From assembly GCA_021740915.1 (NCBI GenBank), contig JAIOYW010000008.1, forward strand, positions 1 through 64,000: a stretch of 64,000 nt of DNA. The letters are read 5' to 3'. The notes below the pieces were generated by a model, which saw only the letters and a program-made list of their open reading frames with translations, ran no database searches and was not told the origin of the DNA. Both the position numbers and the translations under genes were made by a program. Shown one piece after another: positions 28,632 through 37,839 of this stretch. The DNA comes from Ignavibacteriales bacterium (lineage in GTDB: Bacteria; Bacteroidota; Ignavibacteria; Ignavibacteriales; Melioribacteraceae). Each line of letters begins with the position of its first letter. The stretch's first letter is position 1.

Positions 28632-28740
28632 CCTGGAAAACGAAAAGCAGAGAAGCAGGGCGCCGAGAAATAAAACAATAGCCCTCAAAGAAGAAGATGT
28701 TTCAGCACTTTCAGAGAGGCTGACGGAAATAAACTCAGAA

Positions 28741-29631
28741 ATGAGTCTGGATTGTATCAGCGGGAAAACAATACTGGGTGACATAAAAAATGTTGCAAAC
28801 AAACTCCCCCCGGATTCGGTGAATATGCTGTTTCTCGATCCCCCGTATAATCTATATAAAGATTTTAATGGGGACTCTTTCAGTCGAAAAAACATAGACG
28901 AGTATTCAGCTTACATAGAATCGTGGTTTCCGAAACTGATTCCCCTGCTGAAGAAAGATGCGGCAGTGTTTTTTTGTGCTGATTGGTATTCTTCTGTTTC
29001 AGTTTTCCTAACAATTTCGAAATATCTGAAATTACAGAACCGTATTACCTGGCAGCGAGAGAAAGGAAGGGGATCAAAAAGGAACTGGAAGAATTCACAT
29101 GAGGACATCTGGTTTTTTACAAACGGAAATAGTTACAAATTCTATCCTGATAGAATTAAAGAAAAACGAAAAGTTATTGCTCCTTATCGGATTGATGGTA
29201 AACCAAAGGACTGGGAAGAAACCGAGGAAGGAAATTTCAGGCTGACATATCCATCAAATTTATGGACAGATCTCTCTGTGCCATATTGGTCAATGTCCGA
29301 AAACACTGACCACCCCACGCAAAAACCTGAAAAACTATTAGCGAAATTAATTCTTGCCACTACCGATATTAACGACCTTGTGTTCGATCCCTTTCTTGGA
29401 TCAGGGACTTCTTCTGTTGTGGCGAAAAAACTGGGCCGCCGTTATGCCGGCGTGGAAAAAGATCGTTATTTTGCCTGCCTTGCCGAAAAAAGATTGCAAA
29501 TGGCGGAGAGTGATAAATCGATACAGGGCTATTTCGATGGTGTTTTTTGGGAGAGGAATTCCCTGAAGTTTCAAAAGATGAGCAAAACAGTGTTGAGTGA
29601 GAAGGATATTATTAATTCGAGAATATTATGA
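28741..29631 (+). CDS. Site-specific DNA methyltransferase (beta class)
   Basis: A DNA N6-adenine or N4-cytosine methyltransferase. Motif IV (LDPPYN, D33-N37) precedes the target-recognition region, and motif I (DPFLGSGTSS) is near the C-terminus, the beta-class order. DPPY favours adenine. DHPTQKPEKLL is the usual motif before motif I. The ATG at 28741 gives 296 residues, but an upstream in-frame stretch of 36-41 codons also looks like family N-terminus and has no ATG, GTG or TTG. A CTG at 28633 with AAGGA nine bases upstream may be the real start. The stop overlaps the next short ORF by 4 bp. Confidence 0.88.
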   Translation: MSLDCISGKTILGDIKNVANKLPPDSVNMLFLDPPYNLYKDFNGDSFSRKNIDEYSAYIESWFPKLIPLLKKDAAVFFCADWYSSVSVFLTISKYLKLQNRITWQREKGRGSKRNWKNSHEDIWFFTNGNSYKFYPDRIKEKRKVIAPYRIDGKPKDWEETEEGNFRLTYPSNLWTDLSVPYWSMSENTDHPTQKPEKLLAKLILATTDINDLVFDPFLGSGTSSVVAKKLGRRYAGVEKDRYFACLAEKRLQMAESDKSIQGYFDGVFWERNSLKFQKMSKTVLSEKDIINSRIL

Positions 29632-29744
29632 AAATCAACTATCACAGCAATAATTTTATCCGGGAGAAACTAAGACAACAGCTTCAGATTCTTCGTAATA
29701 AAGGAATCATTGAATTTATTGGGCAAGATGTTACAGCAGAATAG
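29628..29744 (+). pseudogene. Probable remnant of a restriction endonuclease, 38 codons
   Basis: Starting at the ATGA overlap with the methyltransferase stop is a 38-codon frame. Its product includes REKLRQQLQILRNKGIIEFI, which resembles the C-terminal winged-helix end of several type II restriction endonucleases (typical form: LQxLRDKGxIEFLGRGxYR). Nothing of a catalytic domain is present and the sequence after the match degenerates into QDVTAE and a stop. I read it as the stump left after deletion of the endonuclease body. It could instead be a small functional protein. Confidence 0.45.
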
Positions 29745-29773
29745 TCTATTAATATTAATTTGGTACAGATAAA

Positions 29774-31639
29774 ATGTCAAAATCATTCCGATTAATATTC
29801 GTTTTTCTCGCAGTTGTATCCTGTGCAAAGTCTCAGGATAAAGACGCGAATTTTGTCAAAAACAATTATCTAAAACAAGAATTCCGGATTCCGATGAGGG
29901 ATGGCGCAACTTTGTTCACTGCGGTCTATTCTCCGCTTGACACTTCTGTTTCATATCCCTTTATGATCTGGCGGACGCCATATTCCTCTGCGCCTTATGG
30001 TAATCAGAACTACAGGGAACTTCACAATAAGTTAGCACTCGAAAAATACATTTTTGTGGTTCAGGATGTAAGGGGAAAATTTATGTCGGAAGGAGAATTC
30101 GTTAATATGCGTCCATATATTAAAGATAAATCCCCGGATGAACCCGATGAGACAACGGATACCTTTGACACAATTGAATGGCTTTTAGTAAACATACCCA
30201 ACAACAATGGGAAAGTTGGCATTTGGGGCATATCTTATCCCGGCTTTTATGCGGCACAAAGTCTTATAGATTCTCACCCGGCATTAAAAGCAGTTTCACC
30301 ACAGGCGCCGATTGCTGATTGGTTCATTGGTGACGATATGCATCATCATGGTGCACTTTCACTTGTGCTCAACTTTAACTTTTTTCAGGGATTTGGAAGA
30401 ATCAGAGATTCTCTTCATATCGGGTGGCCTGAAAAATTTGAATACGCATCTCCGGATGCGTACACATTCTTCCTGAATATGGGGCCGCTTAAAAACTTCA
30501 ACGAAAAAATATTGAAGAACCGGATACCATTCTGGAATGAAACTATGACAAATGGAGTTTACAACTCCTTCTGGAAAAGCCGGATCACACTCCCACATTT
30601 TAATGATATAAAACCAGCCTCGATGATCGTCGGCGGACTGTTCGATTCCGAAAACTTATATGGCGCATTGAACACATATCGATCAATCGAGGAGAAAAAT
30701 CCGGGTGGCTTTAATGTTTTAGTCCTGGGTCCATGGTCGCACGGAGCGTGGTACAGGAGCGATGGCAATAAATTAGGAGACATTGATTTCGGTGAGAAAA
30801 CAAGCGAATATTATCTAAACAATTACGAATCACCATTCTTTAACTCAATTCTAAAAGAGAATAAACTTCCCGAATTTCCTGAAATCACAATATTCGAAAC
30901 AGGCTCAAATTTCTGGAAGCATTATAATTCCTGGCCTCCTCCTAATGTTCAAGATGAAGAGATATTCCTGGATGAAAACTTCACTTTATCCTTTAATGCC
31001 CCGTCGGTTGAAGCAGATAGCTTCGACTCATATATCTCAAATCCCGCAAAACCTGTTCCATATACAAATATCTTAAGGGATTCAAGAGCATTTTACCCCA
31101 AAGAATATATGACCGAAGACCAAAGGTTTGCCTATGTCAGAACGGATGTACTCTCCTATTCAATCGTAGTTTTGGAAGAAGACATTACCTTTTCGGGTCC
31201 GTTGACTGCAAAACTTTTTGTCTCAACAACAGGAACCTGCTCGGATTGGGTGGTAAAACTAATAGATGTTTTTCCATTTGACGAACCCAATCCTGTTCCC
31301 AATCCGGATGGATTAGAAATGGGGGGATATCAGATGCTTGTCCGGGGGGAAATTTTCAGATCAAAATTCAGGAAAAGCTACGAATTCCCCGAAGCAATGA
31401 CGCCCGGTGAAGTAACCGAGATTAATATTCCAATGATGGATGTCAACCATACCTTTAAAAAGGATCATCGGATAATGCTTCAGATTCAATCAAGCTGGTT
31501 TCCCTATTTCGACAGGAACCCGCAGAAATTTCTGGATATTTATAGCGCCGGCGAAACTGATTTTAACAGTGCCGTTCAGAAAGTTTATAGAAAAGGATTT
31601 TTCTCATCCAGATTGTTGTTCGGCAGACTTAAATCATAA
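29774..31639 (+). CDS. CocE/NonD family hydrolase (X-Pro dipeptidyl-peptidase type)
   Basis: A 621-residue alpha/beta hydrolase. The nucleophile elbow is GISYPG (Ser154), with a GGLFDSENLY acid site and the histidine in GPWSHGAWYR. The C-terminal half is the jelly-roll X-Pro dipeptidyl-peptidase C domain (DVLSYSIVVLEEDITFSGPL). Family members cleave X-Pro peptides, cocaine-like esters or beta-lactam side chains. The N-terminus carries a signal with a lipobox-like VVSC (Cys17), so it is probably an exported lipoprotein. It is a single-gene unit. Substrate cannot be told from sequence. Confidence 0.9.
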   Translation: MSKSFRLIFVFLAVVSCAKSQDKDANFVKNNYLKQEFRIPMRDGATLFTAVYSPLDTSVSYPFMIWRTPYSSAPYGNQNYRELHNKLALEKYIFVVQDVRGKFMSEGEFVNMRPYIKDKSPDEPDETTDTFDTIEWLLVNIPNNNGKVGIWGISYPGFYAAQSLIDSHPALKAVSPQAPIADWFIGDDMHHHGALSLVLNFNFFQGFGRIRDSLHIGWPEKFEYASPDAYTFFLNMGPLKNFNEKILKNRIPFWNETMTNGVYNSFWKSRITLPHFNDIKPASMIVGGLFDSENLYGALNTYRSIEEKNPGGFNVLVLGPWSHGAWYRSDGNKLGDIDFGEKTSEYYLNNYESPFFNSILKENKLPEFPEITIFETGSNFWKHYNSWPPPNVQDEEIFLDENFTLSFNAPSVEADSFDSYISNPAKPVPYTNILRDSRAFYPKEYMTEDQRFAYVRTDVLSYSIVVLEEDITFSGPLTAKLFVSTTGTCSDWVVKLIDVFPFDEPNPVPNPDGLEMGGYQMLVRGEIFRSKFRKSYEFPEAMTPGEVTEINIPMMDVNHTFKKDHRIMLQIQSSWFPYFDRNPQKFLDIYSAGETDFNSAVQKVYRKGFFSSRLLFGRLKS

Positions 31640-31643
31640 ATAG

Positions 31644-32450
31644 TTATTTGAGAAACATGTCGTAAAGAGTCAGAAAAATCTCGAAAATGATCAAAATTAC
31701 GATGTACCACTCAACACGCAAACTGCGTTTTGTATCAAGCAAGTCAAGAACCGTTTCGGCAGTGCGCGTGATTAATTCAAGTTTCCGCTCCAAGGCCCGA
31801 TGACGGTCCCGTATTTCGAACTCGGTTTCCAGATGGCGATACAGTCCCTCAAGTCCGGGATTATTCCATAAAATTTCAGGCTTTTCCGTCACCTCTACCC
31901 GTCCGACCATATTATGTTGGTTGATCAGGACTTCCCCTATATGGTTTAACAGTTCTTTGCTTGACGATCCCCGGTGACCCTGTTCCTTTAATGTTATTGC
32001 AAGGGGTTCGATGGATTCAAAGTTTTTCGAAACACTTGTCTCATAATAATTTAAAACGACAGTTTTTGCAAGGATATCTGCAATTACCTGCATATGTTCC
32101 AGAGTTATCTCGTGTATTAGAATTTCACCCTCAAATCTCCCTCTTTGCTCCTTGTCTATTCTAATGGGGACTTCTTCTGTTTCAGGTTTTTCCAAAGGGT
32201 GTACCAAAAGAGTGTGAAGATTATTCAAAAACGCTAATTCTTCCATCGGGGCAACATCAAAGAGAACGGTTGCCCCATATCTGAATATTACAGCAAATCC
32301 TTTTTCACCAACCCTGATAGTTAATGGTGAATAAGCGACTAATTGAGTCTTCTCAAAAGTTTTTGTCTCGATTCGTTCAGCAACATACAACGAGCGCACA
32401 AGCATTTGCTTTTTTGCTGATAACACTGAAGAAATTTCAGAGGTTTTCAT
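31644..32450 (-). CDS. RMD1/YagE (DUF155) family protein
   Basis: A 268-residue protein of the RMD1/DUF155 family, known from eukaryotic mitochondrial RMD1 and bacterial YagE-like proteins. It has the family layout: an alpha/beta front half with VGEKGFAVIFRYGATVLFDV, a central helical part (ILAKTVVLNYYE, YRHLETEFEIRDRHRALERKLELI is helical coiled-coil-like), and one C-terminal transmembrane helix (WYIVILIIFEIFLTLYD). The biochemical role of bacterial members is not established. It is convergent with the CocE-type gene, 4 bp away. Confidence 0.85.
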   Translation of the reverse strand: MKTSEISSVLSAKKQMLVRSLYVAERIETKTFEKTQLVAYSPLTIRVGEKGFAVIFRYGATVLFDVAPMEELAFLNNLHTLLVHPLEKPETEEVPIRIDKEQRGRFEGEILIHEITLEHMQVIADILAKTVVLNYYETSVSKNFESIEPLAITLKEQGHRGSSSKELLNHIGEVLINQHNMVGRVEVTEKPEILWNNPGLEGLYRHLETEFEIRDRHRALERKLELITRTAETVLDLLDTKRSLRVEWYIVILIIFEIFLTLYDMFLK

Positions 32451-32656
32451 ATAAGTAATTTATTTGTTTGAGTTACATATAATTCATAGAAGGACTATTC
32501 ATACATGAACTCAAAATTTAAGGAAAATTAACCGGCAAAAGAAAAATTTAAACAGAATAATGCACTTAAATTAATTTAGAATTAAGCCAATCCGGCTGAA
32601 TAAATACTTCCAGCATCAAAAAAGAACATCTGTACATAAGGCGAACCCCATGAAAC

Positions 32657-33577
32657 TTACATCCGTTTGGCATAAATTAATTTGGGTTTGCCCCCATCTC
32701 GAACCAATTTCACCCCTGCGAGGGTAATTATTGAACCCAACAATATAAAAAGATTTAATTTCTCATCGAGAAAAAGCCAGCCGAGATAAACAGCAATCAG
32801 CGGATTGATGTATGCATAAGTTGAAACGAAAGAAATCGGAAGTTTATTAAGCGAATATATATAAGCGGTATAACCAAGAAGTGAACCAATGATTATCAGA
32901 TAGAGAAGGGAGTAAAAGCTTTCGCGGGTGTAATGCAGTTCTGAAAATTCCCCAATAAGTGAGCCAAGCGTAAATTGCGCTATTCCGGCCACACACATTT
33001 GCACGGCCGCTCCCATTAGAGGGTGTACGTTAGTTTTTCTGTGTTTTGAATAAAGTGTGCCTGCAGCCCAGAAAATTACAGCAAAAAAGATTGCAACGAT
33101 GCCGCTAAGATATCCCGGTGCATTAAGATCATCAAAATCATGAAACAAAATAAGAATAACCCCTGCAAAACCGGTTAGCAGTCCTGCGATTACCTTAAGA
33201 TTAATTTTTATTCCCCCGGGAATAAAGGACTCCATCCCGACCATCCAAAAAGGAGTTGTGGTTATCAGCAATGCGGCTAAACCACTCGGCACCCATTGTT
33301 CTCCAACAACAACGAGACCATTTGCAGCGCCAAGCAATAATAGTCCGCTCATTGACAGGTGAAAGAAAGAGTTTTTATCTGGTAAAGTAAATGACCTTAA
33401 CCTCAGAAAGACAAGCAGGATTGATCCTGCGGCGATCCATCGCATACCAGCGAACAATAACGGCGGCAGGTCTTCAACCCCAACCCTGATAGCTAAGTAA
33501 GTTGTTCCCCATACGATGCTGATTATCATCCATGCGATTAATCCTTTGGTTTCTTTAACAACGGGCTGAGAATTCAA
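32657..33577 (-). CDS. EamA/DMT-type transporter
   Basis: An inner-membrane transporter of the drug/metabolite superfamily with ten hydrophobic segments in two EamA repeats (the first begins GLIAWMIISIVWGTTYLAIR, the last ends ILLGSIITLAGVKL). DMT members export amino acids, metabolites or drugs. The reading frame could start at 33682, but that overlaps the divergent GNAT gene. The TTG at 33577 has GGAG five bases upstream and gives a 307-residue protein starting MNSQPVVKETKG, usual for the family. Substrate unknown. Confidence 0.9.
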   Translation of the reverse strand: MNSQPVVKETKGLIAWMIISIVWGTTYLAIRVGVEDLPPLLFAGMRWIAAGSILLVFLRLRSFTLPDKNSFFHLSMSGLLLLGAANGLVVVGEQWVPSGLAALLITTTPFWMVGMESFIPGGIKINLKVIAGLLTGFAGVILILFHDFDDLNAPGYLSGIVAIFFAVIFWAAGTLYSKHRKTNVHPLMGAAVQMCVAGIAQFTLGSLIGEFSELHYTRESFYSLLYLIIIGSLLGYTAYIYSLNKLPISFVSTYAYINPLIAVYLGWLFLDEKLNLFILLGSIITLAGVKLVRDGGKPKLIYAKRM

Positions 33578-33615
33578 GAGCGCTCCATCGAATAATATAT
33601 TGGTTAATTTTTCCG

Positions 33616-33623
33616 TAAATTTG
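33616..33623 (+). promoter_or_regulatory. Candidate -7 promoter box (TAnnTTTG)
   Basis: TAAATTTG is an exact match to the Bacteroidota -7 consensus and lies 25 bp before the GNAT ATG. It is followed by CATAAATC, similar to the CATATTAATC after the 3787 box. No convincing -33 element at the expected distance. Confidence 0.3.
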
Positions 33624-33648
33624 CATAAATCAAAGAGTAAATCTAAGC

Positions 33649-34173
33649 ATGACAGAAGAAATTCCACAGAAAAATCATTCAATTCTAATCAGAGATATTC
33701 AGCATGGTGATATCCCTCTTATTCTTGATCTAATAAAGAAACTGAGTGATTACGAAAAACTATCGCACGAAGTAATGGCAACAGAGGAATTACTAGAAGA
33801 AGCCCTTTTTGGTAAAAATTCGGTTCCGAGGGCAATCGTAGCTTTTCTGGATGGTATTCCCGCCGGGTTTGCGCTTTATTTCTTTAATTTTTCTACTTTC
33901 GTAGCAAAAAAGGGACTCTATCTTGAAGATCTCTTTGTGATTCCAAAAGCCAGAGGATTTGGGGTGGGGAAGGAACTATTCATCAGACTTGCAAAAATTG
34001 CTAAAGCCAACGATTGCGGAAGATTTGAGTGGTCGGTTCTTGACTGGAATGAACCAGCGATTGGCTTTTATGAAAAAATGGGAGCCACTCCCATGAATGA
34101 TTGGACAACTTTTCGTTTAACGCAGGATAAATTTGACAAAATAATTCAGGGCCGGACACCAATAAATGATTGA
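33649..34173 (+). CDS. GNAT N-acetyltransferase, polyamine/thialysine type
   Basis: A 174-residue GNAT acetyltransferase. The CoA-binding loop reads GFGVGKELFIRLAK with the preceding LYLEDLFVIPKAR, and the order LSDYEKLSHEV near the N-terminus and WNEPAIGFYEKMGA near the C-terminus is that of the spermidine/spermine and thialysine acetyltransferase branch. It therefore probably acetylates a polyamine or a lysine analogue. It overlaps the following MscS channel gene by 8 bp, so the two are translated together. Confidence 0.9.
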   Translation: MTEEIPQKNHSILIRDIQHGDIPLILDLIKKLSDYEKLSHEVMATEELLEEALFGKNSVPRAIVAFLDGIPAGFALYFFNFSTFVAKKGLYLEDLFVIPKARGFGVGKELFIRLAKIAKANDCGRFEWSVLDWNEPAIGFYEKMGATPMNDWTTFRLTQDKFDKIIQGRTPIND

Positions 34174-35389
34174 TGTTATTGATAAATTTTTAGCGAAGTA
34201 TCCGTTTCTTCACGACAACATAAAATTCCTCGGAGTTTTACTTTTTAGCTATATCGTATATATTATTATTAAAAAGGTGATTTTTCGGGCAATAAAAAAA
34301 ATCACATCGAGAACTAAGACTCACATCGATGACCTTTTACTCACCGACAAAGTTTTTCGAAGAGTTGCTTATGTCGGTCCTCTTCTTATCATCCATGAAT
34401 TTGCCTATGTTATTCCCGAAGCACAGCTTTTTGTTTCCAGGCTGACTGAGTCGTTGATCGTTTTTTTTATCCTTCTCTCTATTGGCGCATTCCTTTCGGC
34501 AGTTACCCATGTGCTTGAAAAAATGGATGGTCTTAAGGATAAGCCGATAAAAGGATATGTCCAGGTCGTAAAAATCATCACATACAGTCTCGGCGTGATT
34601 TTATTGTTTGGTGTTATTACCGGGACTAGTGTGCTGACCATATTGGGCGGACTCTCGCTTTTCACAGCCGTCCTTCTGCTTGTTTTTCGTGATACGATTC
34701 TTTCTTTTGTTGCAAGCATTCAGATTGCCTCATACGATCTGGTAAAAGTTGGTGATTGGGTTGAAGTACCAAAATTCGGAGCGGATGGGGATGTAATCGA
34801 TCTGTCTCTGAATGTCGTCAAAGTTCAAAACTGGGATAAAACTATCACAGTTATTCCAACTTATAAGCTTCTTGAGGAATCATTTAAGAACTGGCGGGGT
34901 ATGACGCTGAGCGGTGGGCGGCGAATTAAGCGAAATATTTATGTGGATATTATAAGTATTCGTTTCCTGAGTGAAGAGGATATTGCGGAAATGAGTAAAA
35001 TTACACTCCTGAAAGATTATCTGATTACTAAGCAAAAGGAAATTACTGAGTACAACACTAAGAAGAATTACGATCTATCCAACCCTGTAAATGGCCGAAG
35101 GCTTACAAACGTAGGCACATTCCGTGCATATCTTAAGGCATACCTGGAGAAAAGAGAAGATATTAATAAAGACATGACATTTATGGTGCGCCAGCTTCAG
35201 CCTGCCGAGCAGGGACTCCCGATTGAAATTTATGTGTTTACTACTACAACTTCCTGGGTGCCTTACGAGGAGATCCAGGCTGACATTTTTGATCACATAT
35301 TTGCAATTGCGCCTCAATTTGGTTTGCGCCTTTTCCAAAAACCAACCGGTGCAGATTTAAGAAGCTTTTCAGAACGTATTAGCGGATAG
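34166..35389 (+). CDS. MscS-type mechanosensitive channel (YbdG-like)
   Basis: A 407-residue channel protein with four to five hydrophobic segments in the first half. The MscS core follows, with the pore helix region ILGGLSLFTAVLLLVFRD and the beta domain VKVGDWVEVPKFGADGDVID. The insert after the beta domain and the tail NWDKTITVIPTYKLLEESFKNWRG match the YbdG/MscM branch, which gives a small conductance under osmotic downshock. It is coupled by overlap to the upstream GNAT and lies 7 bp before a membrane HExxH protein, so three genes form one unit. Confidence 0.93.
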   Translation: MIDVIDKFLAKYPFLHDNIKFLGVLLFSYIVYIIIKKVIFRAIKKITSRTKTHIDDLLLTDKVFRRVAYVGPLLIIHEFAYVIPEAQLFVSRLTESLIVFFILLSIGAFLSAVTHVLEKMDGLKDKPIKGYVQVVKIITYSLGVILLFGVITGTSVLTILGGLSLFTAVLLLVFRDTILSFVASIQIASYDLVKVGDWVEVPKFGADGDVIDLSLNVVKVQNWDKTITVIPTYKLLEESFKNWRGMTLSGGRRIKRNIYVDIISIRFLSEEDIAEMSKITLLKDYLITKQKEITEYNTKKNYDLSNPVNGRRLTNVGTFRAYLKAYLEKREDINKDMTFMVRQLQPAEQGLPIEIYVFTTTTSWVPYEEIQADIFDHIFAIAPQFGLRLFQKPTGADLRSFSERISG

Positions 35390-35396
35390 AATAGAA

Positions 35397-36128
35397 TTGC
35401 GCTTGTTTTTAGGGCTGATCAGTTTTTTTATTCTTCCCGGCGCATTTGTTTCATTTTACGATTCATTACGGCTTCTTTCGGAAAACAGTGGAATTTTTCT
35501 TCCATTTGCTGCCGGAACAATCGTTTCACTCATTGTATATTTTCTGCTGCTTTCAAAATGGCATTGGCTTTCCACATTTGTTCACGAGTTATCTCATGCG
35601 ATAGTTGCTTTTTTATTTTTTAGAAAAATAACATCATTTGTTGTAAAGGGAGCCAATGGTGGCCATATTCGTTATACTTCCGGGTTCGGAGGTATAACGG
35701 CTGATTTATTTATAGGTCTGGCGCCATATTATATGCCAGTGTTTTTTATTCTTTCAGTTTTATTACGTCCAGTCGTCCCCCTTAACTGGTTTCCATATTA
35801 TGATGCAGGCTGCGGATTTTTATTTATGTATCATTTTGCAGTAAATATTTCGGAAACAAAACACAACTGGACAAAACAAACATTCTATTCAACATGGGGA
35901 AGTTATACTAAATCTGATATTGGGAGGGTTGGCTATCTGTTCTCCGGGGTTTTTATTCCTGCATTTTTTTTATTCGTATATGCTGTGATGATCAGAATAT
36001 TAGCCGGAGGCTATAATGGGGTAACTGATGTTTTTAACACAGTATATCATTATGGATATTTATTAGCAGTAGTTTTGTATCAGAAGTTTAGTGGTGCTAT
36101 CCAATATCTCTTATATCGAGTCATTTAG
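35397..36128 (+). CDS. Membrane M50-like metalloprotease-type protein
   Basis: A 243-residue integral membrane protein with about six hydrophobic segments. The third carries STFVHELSHAIVAFLFF, an HExxH zinc-binding motif (H-E-L-S-H) inside a membrane segment, as in site-2 proteases and related M50B proteins. A later GLAPYYMPVF could be the second metal-site region. The start is a TTG at 35397, 7 bp after the MscS gene. It may cleave a membrane protein, but M50B-like proteins without proven activity also exist. Confidence 0.75.
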   Translation: MRLFLGLISFFILPGAFVSFYDSLRLLSENSGIFLPFAAGTIVSLIVYFLLLSKWHWLSTFVHELSHAIVAFLFFRKITSFVVKGANGGHIRYTSGFGGITADLFIGLAPYYMPVFFILSVLLRPVVPLNWFPYYDAGCGFLFMYHFAVNISETKHNWTKQTFYSTWGSYTKSDIGRVGYLFSGVFIPAFFLFVYAVMIRILAGGYNGVTDVFNTVYHYGYLLAVVLYQKFSGAIQYLLYRVI

Positions 36129-36207
36129 CTCCTAATCCTTATAGATTTTTAATAATCCCTATTTGTTGCACTCATTTTTGTTAGTTGCATACAGGAAAAT
36201 CGGTCTT

Positions 36208-37839
36208 TTAAGTAAAAAGCAATTTAACGATATACAGGGCAGCTAAAATGCCTGCAACATCGGATATAAGTCCCGCCGGAAGAGCGTAACGTGTTTTTCT
36301 TATATTAACCGCCCCAAAATAAACAGCGAGCACATAAAAAGTTGTTTCGGTGCTGCCAAAAAATGTTGATACGAGTATCCCCAGATACGAATCGGGTCCG
36401 TGAACGGCAATTATCTCGGCCATTATGCCAAGAGACCCGCTCCCTGAAAGAGGCCTCATGAGTGCCATTGGTAATGCTTCAGCAGGCATACCAACAAAAT
36501 CGGTGAAGGGAGTTAGAACGTAAACGAGCCATTCCATCGCCCCGCCCGATCTAAAAATTCCGATCGCCATCAGTATGGCAACGAGATAAGGAATAATTGT
36601 TATTGCTATCGTAAATCCTTCTTTTGCTCCCTCAACAAACGCCTCATATATTTTTACCTTTTTTATTGCCCCAAGCCCGACAAATAATGCAATAAGTAAT
36701 GGTATTGCAAGGGCAGAAATCCACTCAATAATTGTTCTGAGCATCTCCGCTGATAAAACTGAGGAAATTGATCGTAAACCAGACATTAATCCAAAACTGA
36801 AAAGCAAAAAAATTAATCCGGTTGCTAATGAAATAACAAAAAGTTTTTTCCATACCGAAACAAGATAAGAGAAGAAACCCTTAAATCCGGAGCTCAGTTT
36901 CTCAAACGCTTTAACAGTAATTAATCCGACAATTGTGGCGCAGAAAGAACCAAACATTGTCGTCCCAATGATAAGCGCAGGATCAGAACTTCCTGCCGAA
37001 GCCCTGAGTGCAATAGCTGTAGTGGGCATCAATGCAAAACTTGCAGTATTTAAAACCAGAAATGTACACATGGCATTTGTGGCTGTGTCCTTATCAGGAT
37101 TGAGTTTATTAAGTTCTTCCATTGCTTTAATACCGAAAGGAGTTGCTGCGTTGCCGAGTCCTAAAAATGTTGCCGACAGGTTCATCACAATCGCAGCGAT
37201 TGCAGGGTGGTCCTGAGGAACATCAGGGAAAAGAAATTTCGTCAGAGGTTTTGCCGCACGGGCAATATAGTTAATTATCCCGCCCTCTTCAGCGATTTTC
37301 ATTATGCCAAGCCAGAATGCCATGATGCCTATGAGTCCCAGCACAATATTTACGGCAATTCCGGCATAGTCGAGAGCAGAATTGGTTATTCGTTTCAGGT
37401 TTAAGTACCCGGTTTTTTCTGTAAAGAGTTCTCCTGAGACTGCACGTGAATTATTTCCCGGAACAAACCTGAATTCACCCGTGAGATCATCCTCTCCTCC
37501 GCTCGATTGTGCAATTTCTTTCCATACTGCGGGGCAGTTTGAGGGCGTTTTCCAGTATGCCGTATATGTTCCGGGTGCCGAACCTTGTGAAATTAAAACA
37601 TCAATTATTATGGGGTCTTCAAGGTTTTGTCCGTAAATCTGCTCGATGTTTTCCGGGGAAATTTTAATTTCAAGACTTTTTGATTTGTCCTTCTCCGGCG
37701 GAGTTCGACCGCTCTCCGCTAACTCAACAGGAATGGGGATACCGTTGCGATATTTATTGTTCCAACTTTCGCTGAAATCTTTAGATAATCCCGCAGCAAG
37801 TCCGAGCAATATCAGTCCGAGCCAGACATAATTCATCAT
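36208..37839 (-). CDS. SpmA/SpmB-type nucleoside-recognition (Gate) fusion protein
   Basis: A 543-residue membrane protein joining two halves that are separate SpmA and SpmB in Bacillus. The first half has the Gate motif MNLSATFLGLGNAATPFGIK; the second half has EGAKEGFTIAITIIPYLVA and PLSGSGSLG. Between residues ~28 and ~155 sits a soluble insert after the first helix. Outside sporulating Firmicutes, such fusions are common and their transport substrate is unknown. It starts ATGATG within a 10-bp tandem duplication (see findings). It is convergent with the HExxH gene. Confidence 0.9.
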   Translation of the reverse strand: MMNYVWLGLILLGLAAGLSKDFSESWNNKYRNGIPIPVELAESGRTPPEKDKSKSLEIKISPENIEQIYGQNLEDPIIIDVLISQGSAPGTYTAYWKTPSNCPAVWKEIAQSSGGEDDLTGEFRFVPGNNSRAVSGELFTEKTGYLNLKRITNSALDYAGIAVNIVLGLIGIMAFWLGIMKIAEEGGIINYIARAAKPLTKFLFPDVPQDHPAIAAIVMNLSATFLGLGNAATPFGIKAMEELNKLNPDKDTATNAMCTFLVLNTASFALMPTTAIALRASAGSSDPALIIGTTMFGSFCATIVGLITVKAFEKLSSGFKGFFSYLVSVWKKLFVISLATGLIFLLFSFGLMSGLRSISSVLSAEMLRTIIEWISALAIPLLIALFVGLGAIKKVKIYEAFVEGAKEGFTIAITIIPYLVAILMAIGIFRSGGAMEWLVYVLTPFTDFVGMPAEALPMALMRPLSGSGSLGIMAEIIAVHGPDSYLGILVSTFFGSTETTFYVLAVYFGAVNIRKTRYALPAGLISDVAGILAALYIVKLLFT

